This document shows positions 13,231-25,400 of a stretch of DNA of 64,000 nucleotides, one piece after another. Under the pieces are notes generated by a model that saw nothing but the letters and a program-made list of their open reading frames with translations, had not been told where the DNA came from and made no database searches. The first letter of the stretch is position 1, and the number at the start of each line of letters is the position of its first letter. A program made the position numbers and the translations under genes. Origin of the DNA: Taeniopygia guttata (Eukaryota; Chordata; Aves; Passeriformes; Estrildidae); contig NC_133063.1 of the NCBI RefSeq assembly GCF_048771995.1, forward strand, positions 26,740,810 to 26,804,809. Direction: 5' to 3'.

Positions 13231-16200
13231 CAGCTGGGTATGTCCTCAGTGGACCCTGAACACAAATTTCTCCTACGGAATGGACATCTGTGACCAGCAG
13301 ATGTTCTAGTCTAAGTTAAAGTAAATAGCTCCTGAGGAGGAGTGAAAACTTGTATCCTGTTTTCATAGTGAATAAAACTATGGGGGTTTTCTTATGCACG
13401 GGACAAGAATTGCAAACCTATTCGAGTTGCAGTACAAATGAATACCACAGTGTATAATTTATCATTTATAATTCATCATTCATAATTGCTCATAGTGAAT
13501 GGGACAAATATTGTAGATTAATACTGACATTTTTCATATTGCAGCCTGAAAGGATCTTCTGCTCTGCAATTTCCTAATTAAAGAGGATGTGTGCAATCAC
13601 AGAATGAAAGAAAAGCTCTGATTATCTTAGCCTATGTCAAGCCAACACATTTTCCAGTGAAACTACAATGTTGAGGGTTAATGAGTAGCATCGGGGTAAA
13701 ATAATGTTAATTCTGCATATTAGCACTAACAGATAGCATTATTTCTCAACTATGAGCACAGTCTCACAACTGGGTATTTCATTCTCTGAATGAAACTGTG
13801 CTGTCATTCAAAAGAAAAATCTCCTGGAATTTTACATCCTGCTCAGAAAGGATATATTAAGAAAACCTGAACCATGCAAAAGATCAATGGTCATCAAATA
13901 ATACTATAGAAGTGCATAGCAGAAGAAGCAGATGAGGAAAGAAAAGCAGAAAAGCACATGGATTAAACTGATTTCCAGTTCTGTGGTCAGTTTGCAGCAA
14001 GCCAAGGCAGTTTGTCTGGCCTGCAGTTTCCTTCCAGATGCCCTTCTTCCAGTGGACTCTATGGAAACAAGTCACAAGGTGCACAAATTGTTGCATAATC
14101 TTCACCTAGTTTACACCTAGCTGCCTCCTTTCAAAGGAGCCCTCAAGATTTGTCACTGATTATTCCATGTTTCTAGGAAGCCTCAGGTCTACCATTTAAG
14201 CAGAACAGAACTGTACTATATCCATAACTGCTCTTCTCATTAGGGGATAAGTAGGGCCCATTTCTACCATTAGATAAAACAACACTGCTCACTGACTAGA
14301 AAAACTGGTCATCGAGCAAACGCAGATATGTGTCAAATTACTCTTAAAAGGGCACCACTATTTTTTTATTAGTCTAAATTAGGTAATTCCTAAGCATGTC
14401 AGTACTAGGAACTTCTAGCATAGACACAGAAATGTCAGATCACTACAGAAAAGGCCACATGAAAGACGTCAGTGGTTAACTTTTTTGGAGGTGGCCATTT
14501 TTAAACACTTCTCTCACCAGAAACATTGTGTTTGTCAGCACATCTCTTTCCTTCCAGTTCCCCTGCTTCCCAGTGACCCAGAGACATGGTGATTTTCAAG
14601 ATATGTCATTTGTATACAGACAGCAGCACTTACAGTAATGATATGCCAGCACCCTTTTCAGAGTGAGAAATGCTGCTAACACAGTCAGTGCACAGAGAAT
14701 TGTTTCAGCTTCTTAAACCTATATAGAACTAAAAGCCAGACCAGTGATGCATCAGTCTGCATCACAGCCATGGGCTCCATTCTTACAAAGCCAGAGGGGT
14801 TGCACCTACAAAACATTTTCACAAAGAAAATATATTGGTAATTTAAGTACCTAGGTGACAGCTCCTGATTATCTGGACAAGAATAAACAAGTCTTTTTCA
14901 GAAAAACAATTGTTGTTGAATCCCCTCTACTCCTTTCCACTAGAAATTAAAGAACAGGGAACAAGGAGAGAGCCTGGGACCTATCCAATGGACTCTGCAA
15001 AGAGAACACACCCTGAAGAAAAGCAAGGCTACTGTAATCTTTCTCACTATTGTTCTGCCCATTTCCACAGGACTAAAAGAAACTTGTTCCAAGAAACTGA
15101 AAAAAATGATTCACACTAAACCTAGAAGCTATATTCAAAAGTGCCCAGTGTCAAATTAATTAAACACACCAATCCTAGCTAATGTGCAAAGTGCCATAAT
15201 AAGACTGAACTTCTAGTGGAAAGAAAAAATCTACTTTCACAAATCACCCTAAAAAACTCTTAGCACTATCACTACTACTTGGTGGCAATTTAGACAAACA
15301 GTCACCATTTTTACTCTGTGCTCACCTTGAATGAGTTTCTCAAAAACAAATAAACAATTCAAACCCTTAACAAAGATGGTGAGAATGAAGGGGTGTATGT
15401 TTACACTAACTAATGTTTTGAAAATAAAAGCTATTTCTAGATTATTTGAATGTATTAGAAATTAGAGTTAACTTCTCCAAAACAAGTGTAGTATATATAC
15501 CATACACAGTGCAAGACTGTGCCAATACACATACAAAAGCATCTTGCTTTGAAAATAATCAGTCTATCAACTTAAAAATTAAAATTGTTTGACCTAACAA
15601 CAGAGAAATTCTCACAATCAGAATCTCAAGCAGGTTCATCCACCATCCCCACAGAGGAGCTGAGCAGCTCATATCTGCTGAGCAGAACTGTGGACACTAA
15701 GACAGGGACTAATGTGTCATTTCCCTGCACCAATTCAAGTTTTCTTCTTAATTCAAGAGTAAATAAACATATGCCGCTGGGCAGATCTTTGCACCAAGCA
15801 TTTGCATATTGATTTTCTGTGGCTTTTTTAATAATTCTGAGAATTATTTATCTAATAGTGGAAACATGTTATCCTAAAAGTATATGTAAGGGACCTGTCT
15901 GTTATTTGCCACTGTTATTTGACAAATTTACACATTAGAAAATGAGTCATCTTTAGGGATGCTCAGGTTCCTGAAAATCTGCTTTTACTAACTGATTTAC
16001 CTGAGCCTGGGTACTCAATTCTACCAAATACTCGGTCCTATAACTACCACAAAATAAAGACTCAATTGCTGGATTCATATCACAGAGGGAAAAGACAATT
16101 GCTCAAAACATGTGCTATGTCCAGGATAACCTAGCCTATTGTCTTGTTAGTAGTGATTAAAAATCACAGAATAGGTAGGAAAACACTCTGGCAAGCCAGC

Positions 16201-19200
16201 TTCAAATGCAATGCACCAGATGAAGAGACCTGTGATACAGAGTGTTTACAAAAAAATTCTGAACAGAAAAAGTTCTTACATGTTTAATAAAATTCTTAGT
16301 GTGCCAGTATTTTAGTGGGTTTTGTAGTTTAACATACTTAACAAGTGAGGCTACAACATATGCTGAGAGGAGCCTGCAAATGGCCTGCACAAATCAGGAA
16401 TAGGAAAATACAGTGGCGAACAAAGTCAGTAACAAATAAAAATTAAAGGAGAAAAAAAAATACACTAAAAGTCCTAAAATATTTCCCATTAATATTATAA
16501 TGTTTGAAGGAAATTGGCATGTCATTGTAGTCCAGTGAAGAGCTTTATTCAACGAACAAGTGTTGCCAGAAAGGGAAGGGAATGAGCCATTGAGACAAAA
16601 GCTTAATAAGATTAGGCCATTCTTTGGCTCTCCAGAATATCTGAAAAGCTGCTAATTGACATTAGCACTGTTTCAAAGATACAGCCAGCTTCATACTTCT
16701 TGGAGGCTTGTCAGCCTCTGACAAGCTCAGCATCTACAGCTCACTTCACTCTGACTTTTTGCCAGCTTCATACCCTTTCCCGAATTCAGCTGGTACTGAC
16801 AAAAGGCAAGGTGCGCTGTTGACAGATCGCTGCTCCGCTCGTGTGACCCCAGCAGCTTGGCATTTCTGTCCTGGCCGTATTTCGCCATTCTTGGCATTAC
16901 ACTGACCTCTGGTGGACTGCAGGAAAACAAGACGCCGAGAAATAAAGCGGATGAAAAGCCAAGGAAATCATAACCCCGCAACTTCGGTGGGAGCTCGGCG
17001 AGGGCACGCAGAAAGTCTGACTTTGAAAGTGCCTCAAGACAGCCCGATAGGAACAACGACACACGAATGCCTTGCTGCTCAGAAATCACTTTAGAGACAT
17101 TTCAGCTTCTTCACACGATGCTCTCTCCAAATCTCTATTGTGTTGTGTTAAGGCTTCCTGTCACACCACTAAAACATCGTACACACAGCAGCCCCTTAAT
17201 CTTTATGAAGAAAAGGAAGAAAATAATAGGTGGATCGGCAAGTTTTCTCTGCAACATACATCTTAAACTGAAGAACATATGTTTAACCTTTCTTGACTCT
17301 TCTCAGGCTATATTTAACTATTTTTGTTTATTTTATGATCGTCTATATTGCACATTTTAGTGTGCCTGAAGGCAAATTGCATGTTTTTAGGAGTCTGACC
17401 GTTTCAGTGACCGCTTTTGTGGAACGCTGCCACAAATACCAGCACTGAAAAAACTCATGGAGCAGTTAATTAATATTGGGAACTGAAATGAGGCCACAAG
17501 CCAGGAAGGGAAGGAACTGGTTTTCTTGCTGAAGGAAGCACAACGGGAAATTTTAGCCTTAAAAGTTCGTGTTGGAATTCACTCAGAAAAACTAAGGACA
17601 CACCCAAACAGAGTGGAACAAAACAAGATGTTTATTGCAGATTCAGATTTTGACTGCTTATTATCATTCACAGGAAATAAATGACTACTGAAAAGGATGA
17701 GGAGCCAGAACTGTGCTTATATTGCACACACTGATAAATTTATAAAAAACTAACTTAGTTTGACATTCTATTTCCTGGGGAGTAGTGGTGCAGGGAGCCC
17801 CCTTCTGACTATGTCAGTTGCCAGCTGTTGAATTCTACTTTGAAAATAAGAAGAGTGAATGAAGCGATCATTTATGATATGCCATACTTTTTAATACTCA
17901 AGTTAATGTCATTTAAAGCCTAAATAGACTCTTTCAGTACTAACTTGTCAGAAATGTTCACATCTGACAAAATACATCAGGTAATAAGAAAAGGTCTTTT
18001 GTACATGTTCAGGAAGTGCCCAATAATATTTTAATAGAAAGGGAAAATCTCAGCTGATGTAGCTGTTAATAGCAGACTCATTTAAGTACTGGGTTTGAAG
18101 CAGCTGAGCTGACCTTGAAAACACAAATGCTGTCTACAAGTACTCAGAGACACAGGTACCTTGCTGCTGCGAGCTGGCAGTGCCACTTGCAAGCTGGTTT
18201 AATAGACTGAAAAGGAATGTGTGGAAAAGAATGAAGACACTAGTAAGTGTAGATATTATCATTGCTCCCTCACATGCTTTCTCCATTTGGCAGGATGACA
18301 AATAGTGCACACAGCACTTTCAGCCAGCCAAATGATGTCTTTTCAGAAAACCTTCAAGAACTTAATACTCTTTAGCCTTTTTACAGTTTGGCTTAAAAAT
18401 ATTGCCAATTAACTCTGTAAAAATTCCAGTGATTAAATAATTGATCACATATTTAGGAAACAAAAGAGAAAGTAGTATCTCACCATTAACGTCAAAGACA
18501 GAAAGGCCGAGTGTCTTATGCCTTTCACTAGGTAGGTTCAGCTTTTCTTTCTTAATCACTGTAGGGTCAAAGTTCTCCTCTTGTGCCCCGTGGCTGTGTT
18601 TACAAGCTGGAATACATCAACTGCTGCATGCTACTGGACAGTGGTTTAACTCGGATTCCACATAAGAGGCCACAAAGCTACAACAAGGTTTTGTATCAGA
18701 GCAGATAATTCACAGCTGCTAACCAAGCAAAATATACAATAAAAAGTCTGAGCAATAGGGCCAACTGCTGGGACAGAAGTGTCCTGACCTGGCAAAGGAG
18801 GACTCACACTTTAACCTTCTGTTAAGCCTCCCACATATTTAAATTTGGTGTCTGTTTCCACCTCAAGAGGTTGTTTTTATCTACTAGATACCTAAGAATT
18901 ATTGTTAGTTGTGCCTTCCATCTAGCATGTCTTGGTTTTGTAGAAATATTTACAACAAATAAAATGATCACAGATTCAGAGATTAGGATTTCAGATTCAC
19001 TGTGATCATCTAGAAGAGAGGCACATAAAGTCATTCCAATTTGAATTATATTGCCACTTTCCAGAAAATTCTAACCCTGATAGGACTAAATGAATCTGTT
19101 TGAAAAAGTAAATCAGGCTGTGCAGTATCATCTCCTGTCTTTTGTAAATTGTGCCACTGATTAATTTACTGTTGTTCAATAAGAAAGGAAAAACAGTAAG

Positions 19201-19251
19201 TGTGATCAATGTCCCTAACCTACTTACGATCATGGTATAGGATTGCTTCAG
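13231..19251. other. Stretch with no recognised gene
   Basis: No gene or repeat family recognised. An AT-rich cluster of TATAATTTATCATTTATAATTC-like imperfect repeats lies at about 13454-13490. A short moderately CpG-containing patch lies at about 16800-17060 but is too weak to call a CpG island. Confidence 0.45.
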
Positions 19252-19718
19252 CAAGTTCACAAGATGACACCAAACTGAAAGGCATGAGAGAAGCGATTTC
19301 CTTCAGAGAGACCCCAATAGATTTGAGGGTTGAGTTCATAAAACTTGGTATTGTTCAGCCTGGAGAAGAGAAGGCTACAGGCAGACCTTAAAGCAGCCTT
19401 TCAAAAACTTAAAGGGAACTTATAAGAAAGATATAGACAGGCTTTTTACTTTTGCCTGTAGTGACAGAGCAATGGACAATAGTCTGAAACTAAAAGGGGA
19501 GAAATTTAGATTGGACATAAGGAAGAAATTCTTTACTCTGAGGAGAGAGTCAGATTGCCCAGAGAAGCTGTGGATGTCCCCATTACTGGAAGTCTTCAAA
19601 GCCACGTTGGTGGGGTGGCTCTGTGCAGCCTGGTCTAGAGAAAGATGACCTTGCCAGAGGCAGGAGTTTGGATTAACAGGTCCCTTCCAACCCAGACCAT
19701 TCTGTGACTCTGTGATTT
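19252..19718 (+). mobile_element. CR1 LINE fragment, internally deleted
   Basis: A plus-strand CR1 3' fragment. At 19252-19285 it resembles the CR1 polymerase active-site region (GATGACACCAA around FADDTKL). It then jumps to the thumb/3' region (CAGCCTGGAGAAGAGAAGGC near 19356). It ends in the diagnostic CCCTTCCAACCCAGACCATT and ATTCTGTGACTCTGTGATTT tail. Full-length CR1 has roughly 0.5 kb or more between those landmarks, so an internal deletion is inferred. Confidence 0.88.
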
Positions 19719-19849
19719 AGTAACAACTTCTGGTTGTTCTTTAGTAACACTTCCGTAGTCCCAAAGTGACTACATCGTTCATAGTCATTAGTGTTCTATA
19801 GATGGAACATTTTCTCATTTAGCTATTCAAGTTCTCCTATATTCCCAGG

Positions 19850-20238
19850 TGTTGTAGGATTTCTGAGGGAGAGAGGACATGATTTGTATTTGGACTAAGG
19901 ATTGAGCTACCCTCCTACTGGCCCTCAGATAAGCGGCCTTGGTGGGGCCTGTGAAGCCTTTTGCATAGTAAGAAACTAGTTGTGGCACAGTTAGAAATTA
20001 CTTTAAGGTAACCACAGTGTTAATAGGATTTCTGAGCGTGTAGAACTGCAGTGTGAAACTCTTGCCACCTTGATACGGGGACAAACAATGTTTGCTGACC
20101 AATGATAGTGTGTTCACAACTTGTAAACTATATTGAAGTGTATATAAACTGCCATCTCTTAGACAATAAACGGAGAATGTGGCTTTAACCACATTGGCTC
20201 AACCTGAGTTTGTCCAGTCCAGTTTCCCTCATATTACA
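19850..20238 (+). mobile_element. Solo LTR, ERVK-type (fossil retroviral LTR)
   Basis: An LTR-like block of about 390 bp with TG near its start and CA near its end. It has a TATA-like box (TATATAAAC at 20141-20149) and, shortly after, AATAAACGGAGAATGTGGC with the poly(A) signal at 20165-20170. That promoter/poly(A) arrangement resembles passerine ERVK LTRs as I remember them. No internal retroviral genes are next to it, so it looks like a solo LTR. The ends are approximate: a CCCAGG hexamer at 19844-19849 recurs at 20256-20261, but that copy does not abut a CA end. Confidence 0.6.
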
Positions 20239-20775
20239 AGAAGTCCCTAGCTTCTCCCAGGCATAAATATTAAATGTCACAGACATTTAAAACTTTTTCC
20301 TCACTATACTGTTCACTTAGATAACCAAAACCTAGTTATATTTGACGTAAACTTCTGTCCAGGCAACTGTCCCTGAGCTGTAAATCAACACTTGCCTATA
20401 TCAGCAACATAGAGTAACAGATCTCCACTGATTTAATAGCTTGACTGTCACCAACAATCTCATCCATGTCCCTCCAAGACCACTACTTGTGAATTATCAC
20501 TTTACTCAAAGTGCTGACCTTAATGCATGCATAAGTTTGGCTTGAGGCAACATCGAAGACAATAATCCTCATGTGTAAAACAGAATTTCAAATGACAAGC
20601 CAAAGCTATTACAGGTGAATTTTGCTTAAAATTAATGTTGATGTTATTTTTGTTTGTGCTATAAACAGAGCACTAATATACCCTGTCTTAGACATGTCTA
20701 AGCATAATGATGCAAAAGCTAATTTCTGTATGAAGACTTTCCCAGAAGCTCTAAGTGGCGACATCTGCTTGCCCC

Positions 20776-21054
20776 TTAACTTTTTCTTTTATTTATCTTT
20801 ATTCCTCCTAACCGTCTTGGCTGCAATGAATCATGTCTCTTTGCCTCAGCATTAGGCAGCATTCTCATAACCTCCTGTAATTTAGCTAAGGCACCACACT
20901 CCAGGCTGTTCTGCAGAAGAGACTTGGCAACTCTGCCTTCTGGCCACTGTGTAAGTGCTTCATCTGATATTCCCAGGTAAGGAGGAGACAAAAGAAGCAA
21001 GCAGACCACAGCAGCCCCAAGAAGCAGAGCAAGGTGGATTCTAGCAAAGAACAT
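20776..21054 (-). CDS. Unrecognised small ORF with signal-peptide-like N terminus
   Basis: A 92-codon ORF I cannot assign to any family. It begins MFFARIHLALLLGAAVVCLL, a short polar start followed by about 15 hydrophobic residues, as in a secretory signal or a single membrane anchor. The remaining 65 or so residues are hydrophilic, with one Cys and a basic end (RRLGGIKINKRKS). The Kozak context is weak. A longer ORF (20886-21377, minus) overlaps in another frame and looks random. The ORF lies about 0.8 kb from the CpG-rich island, on the side a minus-strand transcript from that island would cover. It could easily be chance. Confidence 0.2.
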   Translation of the reverse strand: MFFARIHLALLLGAAVVCLLLLSPPYLGISDEALTQWPEGRVAKSLLQNSLECGALAKLQEVMRMLPNAEAKRHDSLQPRRLGGIKINKRKS

Positions 21055-21879
21055 GAAACCCTTTCAAGAGAACAGGAGAACACTGACCGGTCCACAAGCA
21101 AAGAAGCGGGCACACTGACAAAAACTGCACAGATATTCCAACTTGCACCTGACGTCTTGTGTTTAGCCCACAAAAAATTTGAACATTGGGTTTTTGTAAG
21201 TGTGGGAATCAGTAGTGTTGTAGAATTGTTAGATGATAGCTTAATCCACCAGAGCAAGTCAGGTAGGACAGCTGTACAGGTTTCACTATAGCTGGCACCA
21301 GCTTCATCCTGCTCTTCCCTAGACGGTGTCAGTTTATCCTCTGCGTGTCCCTGCCGGTTCTGATTCCACCTTCTCACAGGATTTCAAATGTGTGAACACA
21401 AGGCCGGGAAATGTGTAAACTGCGCACTCAGAGCTGAGCTTCTGCCAGTGTTCAAGCCTTAAATACCGAGGACTGTCACAACTTGCAGTGTGAACCAAGG
21501 CTGTGCTCCCAGCAGAGCAAACAGCAGGACACTGCTGGGATCAATGTGGCCCATTCTGGCTCTCTGAACACAGACACAGGGCCAGGTTTAGAAAATAAAC
21601 ATTGCTTATTCTGTAAGTGGAGCAAAGTGGAAGTTTCCACAAATCAAGCACACCAATGAGTAAAAGGTCACAGCTTTCCACAGTAAAACATTCTCGGCCC
21701 ACCTAATGCACGTATATTTCTGTGACGTAACCTTGCACAATTCTTCAAACACAGCCCTTTCCTTTATTAAGCAACTTCTACTGCATGTTATCTGAGGGCA
21801 CTGGTTATGTTTATAAAAGGCATGGGGAATTCAGCCTGGGGACAGACAATTCAACCTGAAGGCATCGCAACCACGGTAT

Positions 21880-22480
21880 ACGGGAGGGAGGTGTTTAAGT
21901 GATCGCCCCCGGTAAAGACAAAGGGAACTCCGGGAACTTGCCCGCCGCAGCCGCGAAGGGCCGGGGATCATAGGGAGCCCCCAGACAGGCCCCGGGAACA
22001 CCGGGAGCTCCCACATGGAGCAGGAACCGCCGGGACCGCCCCGGCACAGCCCCACAAGCCTCGGGGGGCGCGGCACTGCGCATGCGCAGACGGCGGGTGC
22101 GCCGCTGCCGCCCTCTCGGAGGCGCGTCCATGGCGGCGCTGCCGCTGCGGGGGCAGCCGATGCTGGTCCAGACCTCGCCGCCTTTCCAGGGCGGTGTGGC
22201 TGCTTGGGGCTCCTCCCGCATGGACAGCCAAAGCTGTAGCCTCGCGTCTGCGGCAGACTCAGTACGCGGCCGCAGCGCTGCGGGAGGAGGAGCAGGCGGC
22301 GCACGGCGTGCCCCCCCCCGCACCCTCGGGAGGGATGTTTGGCCCCGCGGGAGGCGCGCCGGGCGCGGAGCGAGCTGTGGTGTGAGGTTGTGGTTGTTTT
22401 CTTCGAAACCGGGTACTTTCCTCTAGTACGTCTTTTTAGACTCCTTATACTCTTCTTGTGTCTCTGCCGCTCTTCCAAGT
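21880..22480. promoter_or_regulatory. CpG-rich promoter-like island (no gene assigned)
   Basis: An abrupt GC- and CpG-rich block in otherwise AT-rich DNA, typical of a vertebrate CpG-island promoter. It contains a palindromic NRF1-type motif at 22077-22088 and a YY1-like CCATGGCGGC at 22128-22137. A plausible plus-strand splice donor (CCAA|GTAAGT) has its GT at 22479. A TATA-like TATAAAAGG lies just outside at 21812-21820. Open frames on both strands inside the island match no protein I know and are expected from GC-rich DNA. It could start a lncRNA, a minus-strand gene such as NREP further left, or transcription both ways. Confidence 0.65.
22077..22088. promoter_or_regulatory. NRF1-type binding motif
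   Basis: TGCGCATGCGCA is a perfect palindrome matching the NRF1 consensus. It sits centrally in the CpG island, where NRF1 sites usually lie near transcription start sites of CpG-island promoters. Confidence 0.6.
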
Positions 22481-25400
22481 AAGTCTTCTCCCCTTTTTTC
22501 CCCCCCAGATGAAAGCAATGGAAGTTGGTCCGTGGCTGGAGCATGCACCAACATGACCAAAAGATGTCCCAAGAGCACGGTATTCTTGGCTTTTCTTAGT
22601 AAATGTTTGCTCTGTACAAAACGTTCCTTAATTGTGAACCTTGAAATATTTCTCAACTGATTAATTGCTCTTTTTCTTAAGCTGTGAATTTAATTATGCA
22701 GAGTTAAAGGGTTCCCATACTTAAGTTTTGGCCTTGTGTTGCCTGTTCATTCCAGTCCAGAATGGATGTAGTGTCAAAAAAGGCAAACAGGAATTCTTGC
22801 TCACACTGGTTTAGGAAGCTGGTTATGTACCTTCCCCCTCTGTTTTTGCAAGGACAAAAAACCCCAAACAACCTGTAGAAATAGTGTGGTTGAGTGGCCA
22901 TGTAGTAGATTTTATTCTTCAGTCTTTTAAAGTGGAGAATCTGATAGTTATTGAAAGCAGAAAAGCTAACCTGATAGTGGCCACTTTTAGCATTGTTTAG
23001 CTCTCCTTTCATGACCTTTACATCTGTGGGTAATTAGTACATAACTTTCCAGGTTTCCAGCTGTGTCCTCTAGTTTTTCTATCGTAAAAAGATATTTACA
23101 GCTTAATACTCATGCATAGGAAAGATTAAAATCTTCTTAAAGCGGAAAAATTGTGTTTTGTTTTTGTAGGTTTGTGGCTGTGTTATTCAGTATTGAATAA
23201 TATGTTGTTTACTCTTTTGCTGGTCTTTTCTTGATGCCTTTTTGAAAGTATAAAGTGTACTTTGATATTTTCAGATTCCTGACAGAATGTTTAATGCTAG
23301 GAATGCTTCTTACAGGTTTCTAGCATGTTTTGCCGGAAGTTTGGGATCTCACAGAGATAGCCCTGTGTGGTGAAAGCCTCTAAGTATGAGAAGGTCATGT
23401 AGGAAGAAGCCACCAAGTGCTGATTGCACAGCTGTGAGTAACAATAATTCCATGTGCAACTCTGTCCTGTAGCCCGCTCTTACAATGAAGCAGGCTTTCT
23501 GCTAACAGGGAGGTTTGGCACAATGACTTCAGAGCAGAAATTAGAACTGAAACAGTGAGAGTGAGATCAGCCTGATGGCTGTATTCTTATCAACAAGAGC
23601 AAAGTGGAAGCTCTAAAATAAAAATTTTGGTGTGGTGGCTTGTTAAATGACTGCTTGTTATATGGCTGCCAGTGTGTCCAAGACAAAGACATGCTTTCTC
23701 ATGTTTGGTTTTAGGAGCATGGTACTGTGGAGCAGCTCAGAAAACAAGGATTGAAAATGTTAAAAAGACTGGCAAAATATGAAAGAAAGCTTGGAATCTC
23801 ATATGCCAGATATTACTTCACTGTAAAGTCTTGGGAAAGCCAACACTATTGAAAAGCTGAGTTGTGCAAGTCAGCCCAAAATTCTTTAGTACAAACAAGG
23901 TATTAATAAAAATTCCATTCACTATCAAGCCTTTCTTTGTTGCTGAGGCTGTGATTTGTGTAAACTACATAACTAAGGGTGTGACACATAATCCAAGTCT
24001 CTGAAGCCAGGAACTTCTAGGTCAATACTGGAAATCTAGTGTAAGAATAATCCAATACTACGTCACTGTAGCTTTTGTTTGGGTTGTTTGTTGGTTTTTT
24101 TTTTTCAGGAGAAAATGTAACTAATCTTCAGTGAAATGATGAAAATCCTTCAGGTTAGCCAAGATGCTCTTGAAAATAGTAAAATCAGAAAGTTTCATCA
24201 ATTAAATGTTAAAAACTGCTTGAGCAACACAGATGCACTGAATCCTGTATGACTCCTGCTGGTAGGAAATGAACCTGTAAAATCCATCCACACTTGTATG
24301 CCACCCACTGGGGACTTTTGCAGGGCTGCTACTTGTTTTTCCAACATAAAATTATTAAATCATGTAACACTGTTCTCAGAGTGTTTTCTAATGCAGAGTC
24401 ATATGCAAGAGTTAGTACTGCAGAAATTTCTGTTGATTCCCACTAGCCAGAAAGCGTTATTACTGCCACCAGCTTGTATTTACCATCTCAATTCTCACTT
24501 AGGTGGGCAAAAGGCCTTTCTTACAGGCAGACTTCTGAAAAATCGGATTTGCAAATTTTACCTTTTTGCCCATGGGATGAGGGGAAGCTCAATTTTGTAA
24601 TTTTGTATTAGTGTTGGGGATTTAGAGGATGTTACTGAAAAGAGCTGTGTGCTACATGTGTCCAGTCTCACATTGTGTGTTTTTTTTTCCTTAGGAAGAA
24701 TTGTTAGGAGCAGCCTGAGAGCAATGCCTGTCTATTGAAACACTCCTCCTTATTTAAAAGATGGACTATTAAGCCTCTGTGTAGTAAGACAAAGTGCATT
24801 TAACTGCATTGTGGCAGTGTCTGGTAATGTTTATATAGACAAAAATTAAATATTTATGTTTCTGTTCTCAGATTTCTGTCTTTTTCAAGCTTTAGTAACA
24901 ATTGCTTCTGTTTCAGAGTTCAGACTTCCTTGTGTTATTGCTGAGATACCAGTGCACCCCTTTGGATGAAACAAAGCCTAGGAGTGAGCTGGGATGAGAT
25001 GACTTAAATCATAGTCTCCTGTAGTATGTGGAGATAGGGTTGGCTGAGATGTGTATTTGTAGTGAGCCAAAGTAGAAATTTAAAAAGTAGAAGTTCAGCA
25101 AACCTGGCTTTAAAAATAGCACGAAAGGTGTTTATTCAACATGGAGAATGGCAAGCTTGGTTTATTATCACCTTGACCAGCTATGTCATGTGGTACTTCA
25201 GCATAACTTGGAGTGAAAGGCTCTTAAGATTGGGATTGCTGTTTATTTTACTAGGAAAACTTAACATGTTTTATCAGAAGAACAAATATTTAAATTGTGT
25301 ATCTTGCAATGTGTGATTTTTCAGTGCTGAATGTAAGCATATTTCTAATTCTAAGTGTAAGGTTGTTTTTAATTTGTCAAGCAAGAAGGTTTAGACAAGA

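Noticed and set aside
16800-17060. Patch with extra CpG dinucleotides that could be a second promoter.
   Set aside because: CpG density is only modest, with no clear start-site motifs or exon, so it falls short of an island.
20886-21377. A 163-codon minus-strand open frame.
   Set aside because: Composition looks random, no motif was recognised, and it overlaps in another frame the more protein-like small ORF.
1-22000. Possible NREP (P311) coding exons, expected from synteny.
   Set aside because: I looked for its distinctive peptides (such as NRKKNDET) on the minus strand and did not find them. NREP coding exons may lie left of the window.
21831-22544. Long open frames on both strands of the CpG island, up to 237 codons.
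   Set aside because: GC-rich DNA has few stop codons. The translations are low-complexity Arg/Ala/Gly/Pro sequence with no recognisable domain, and several frames are open at once.
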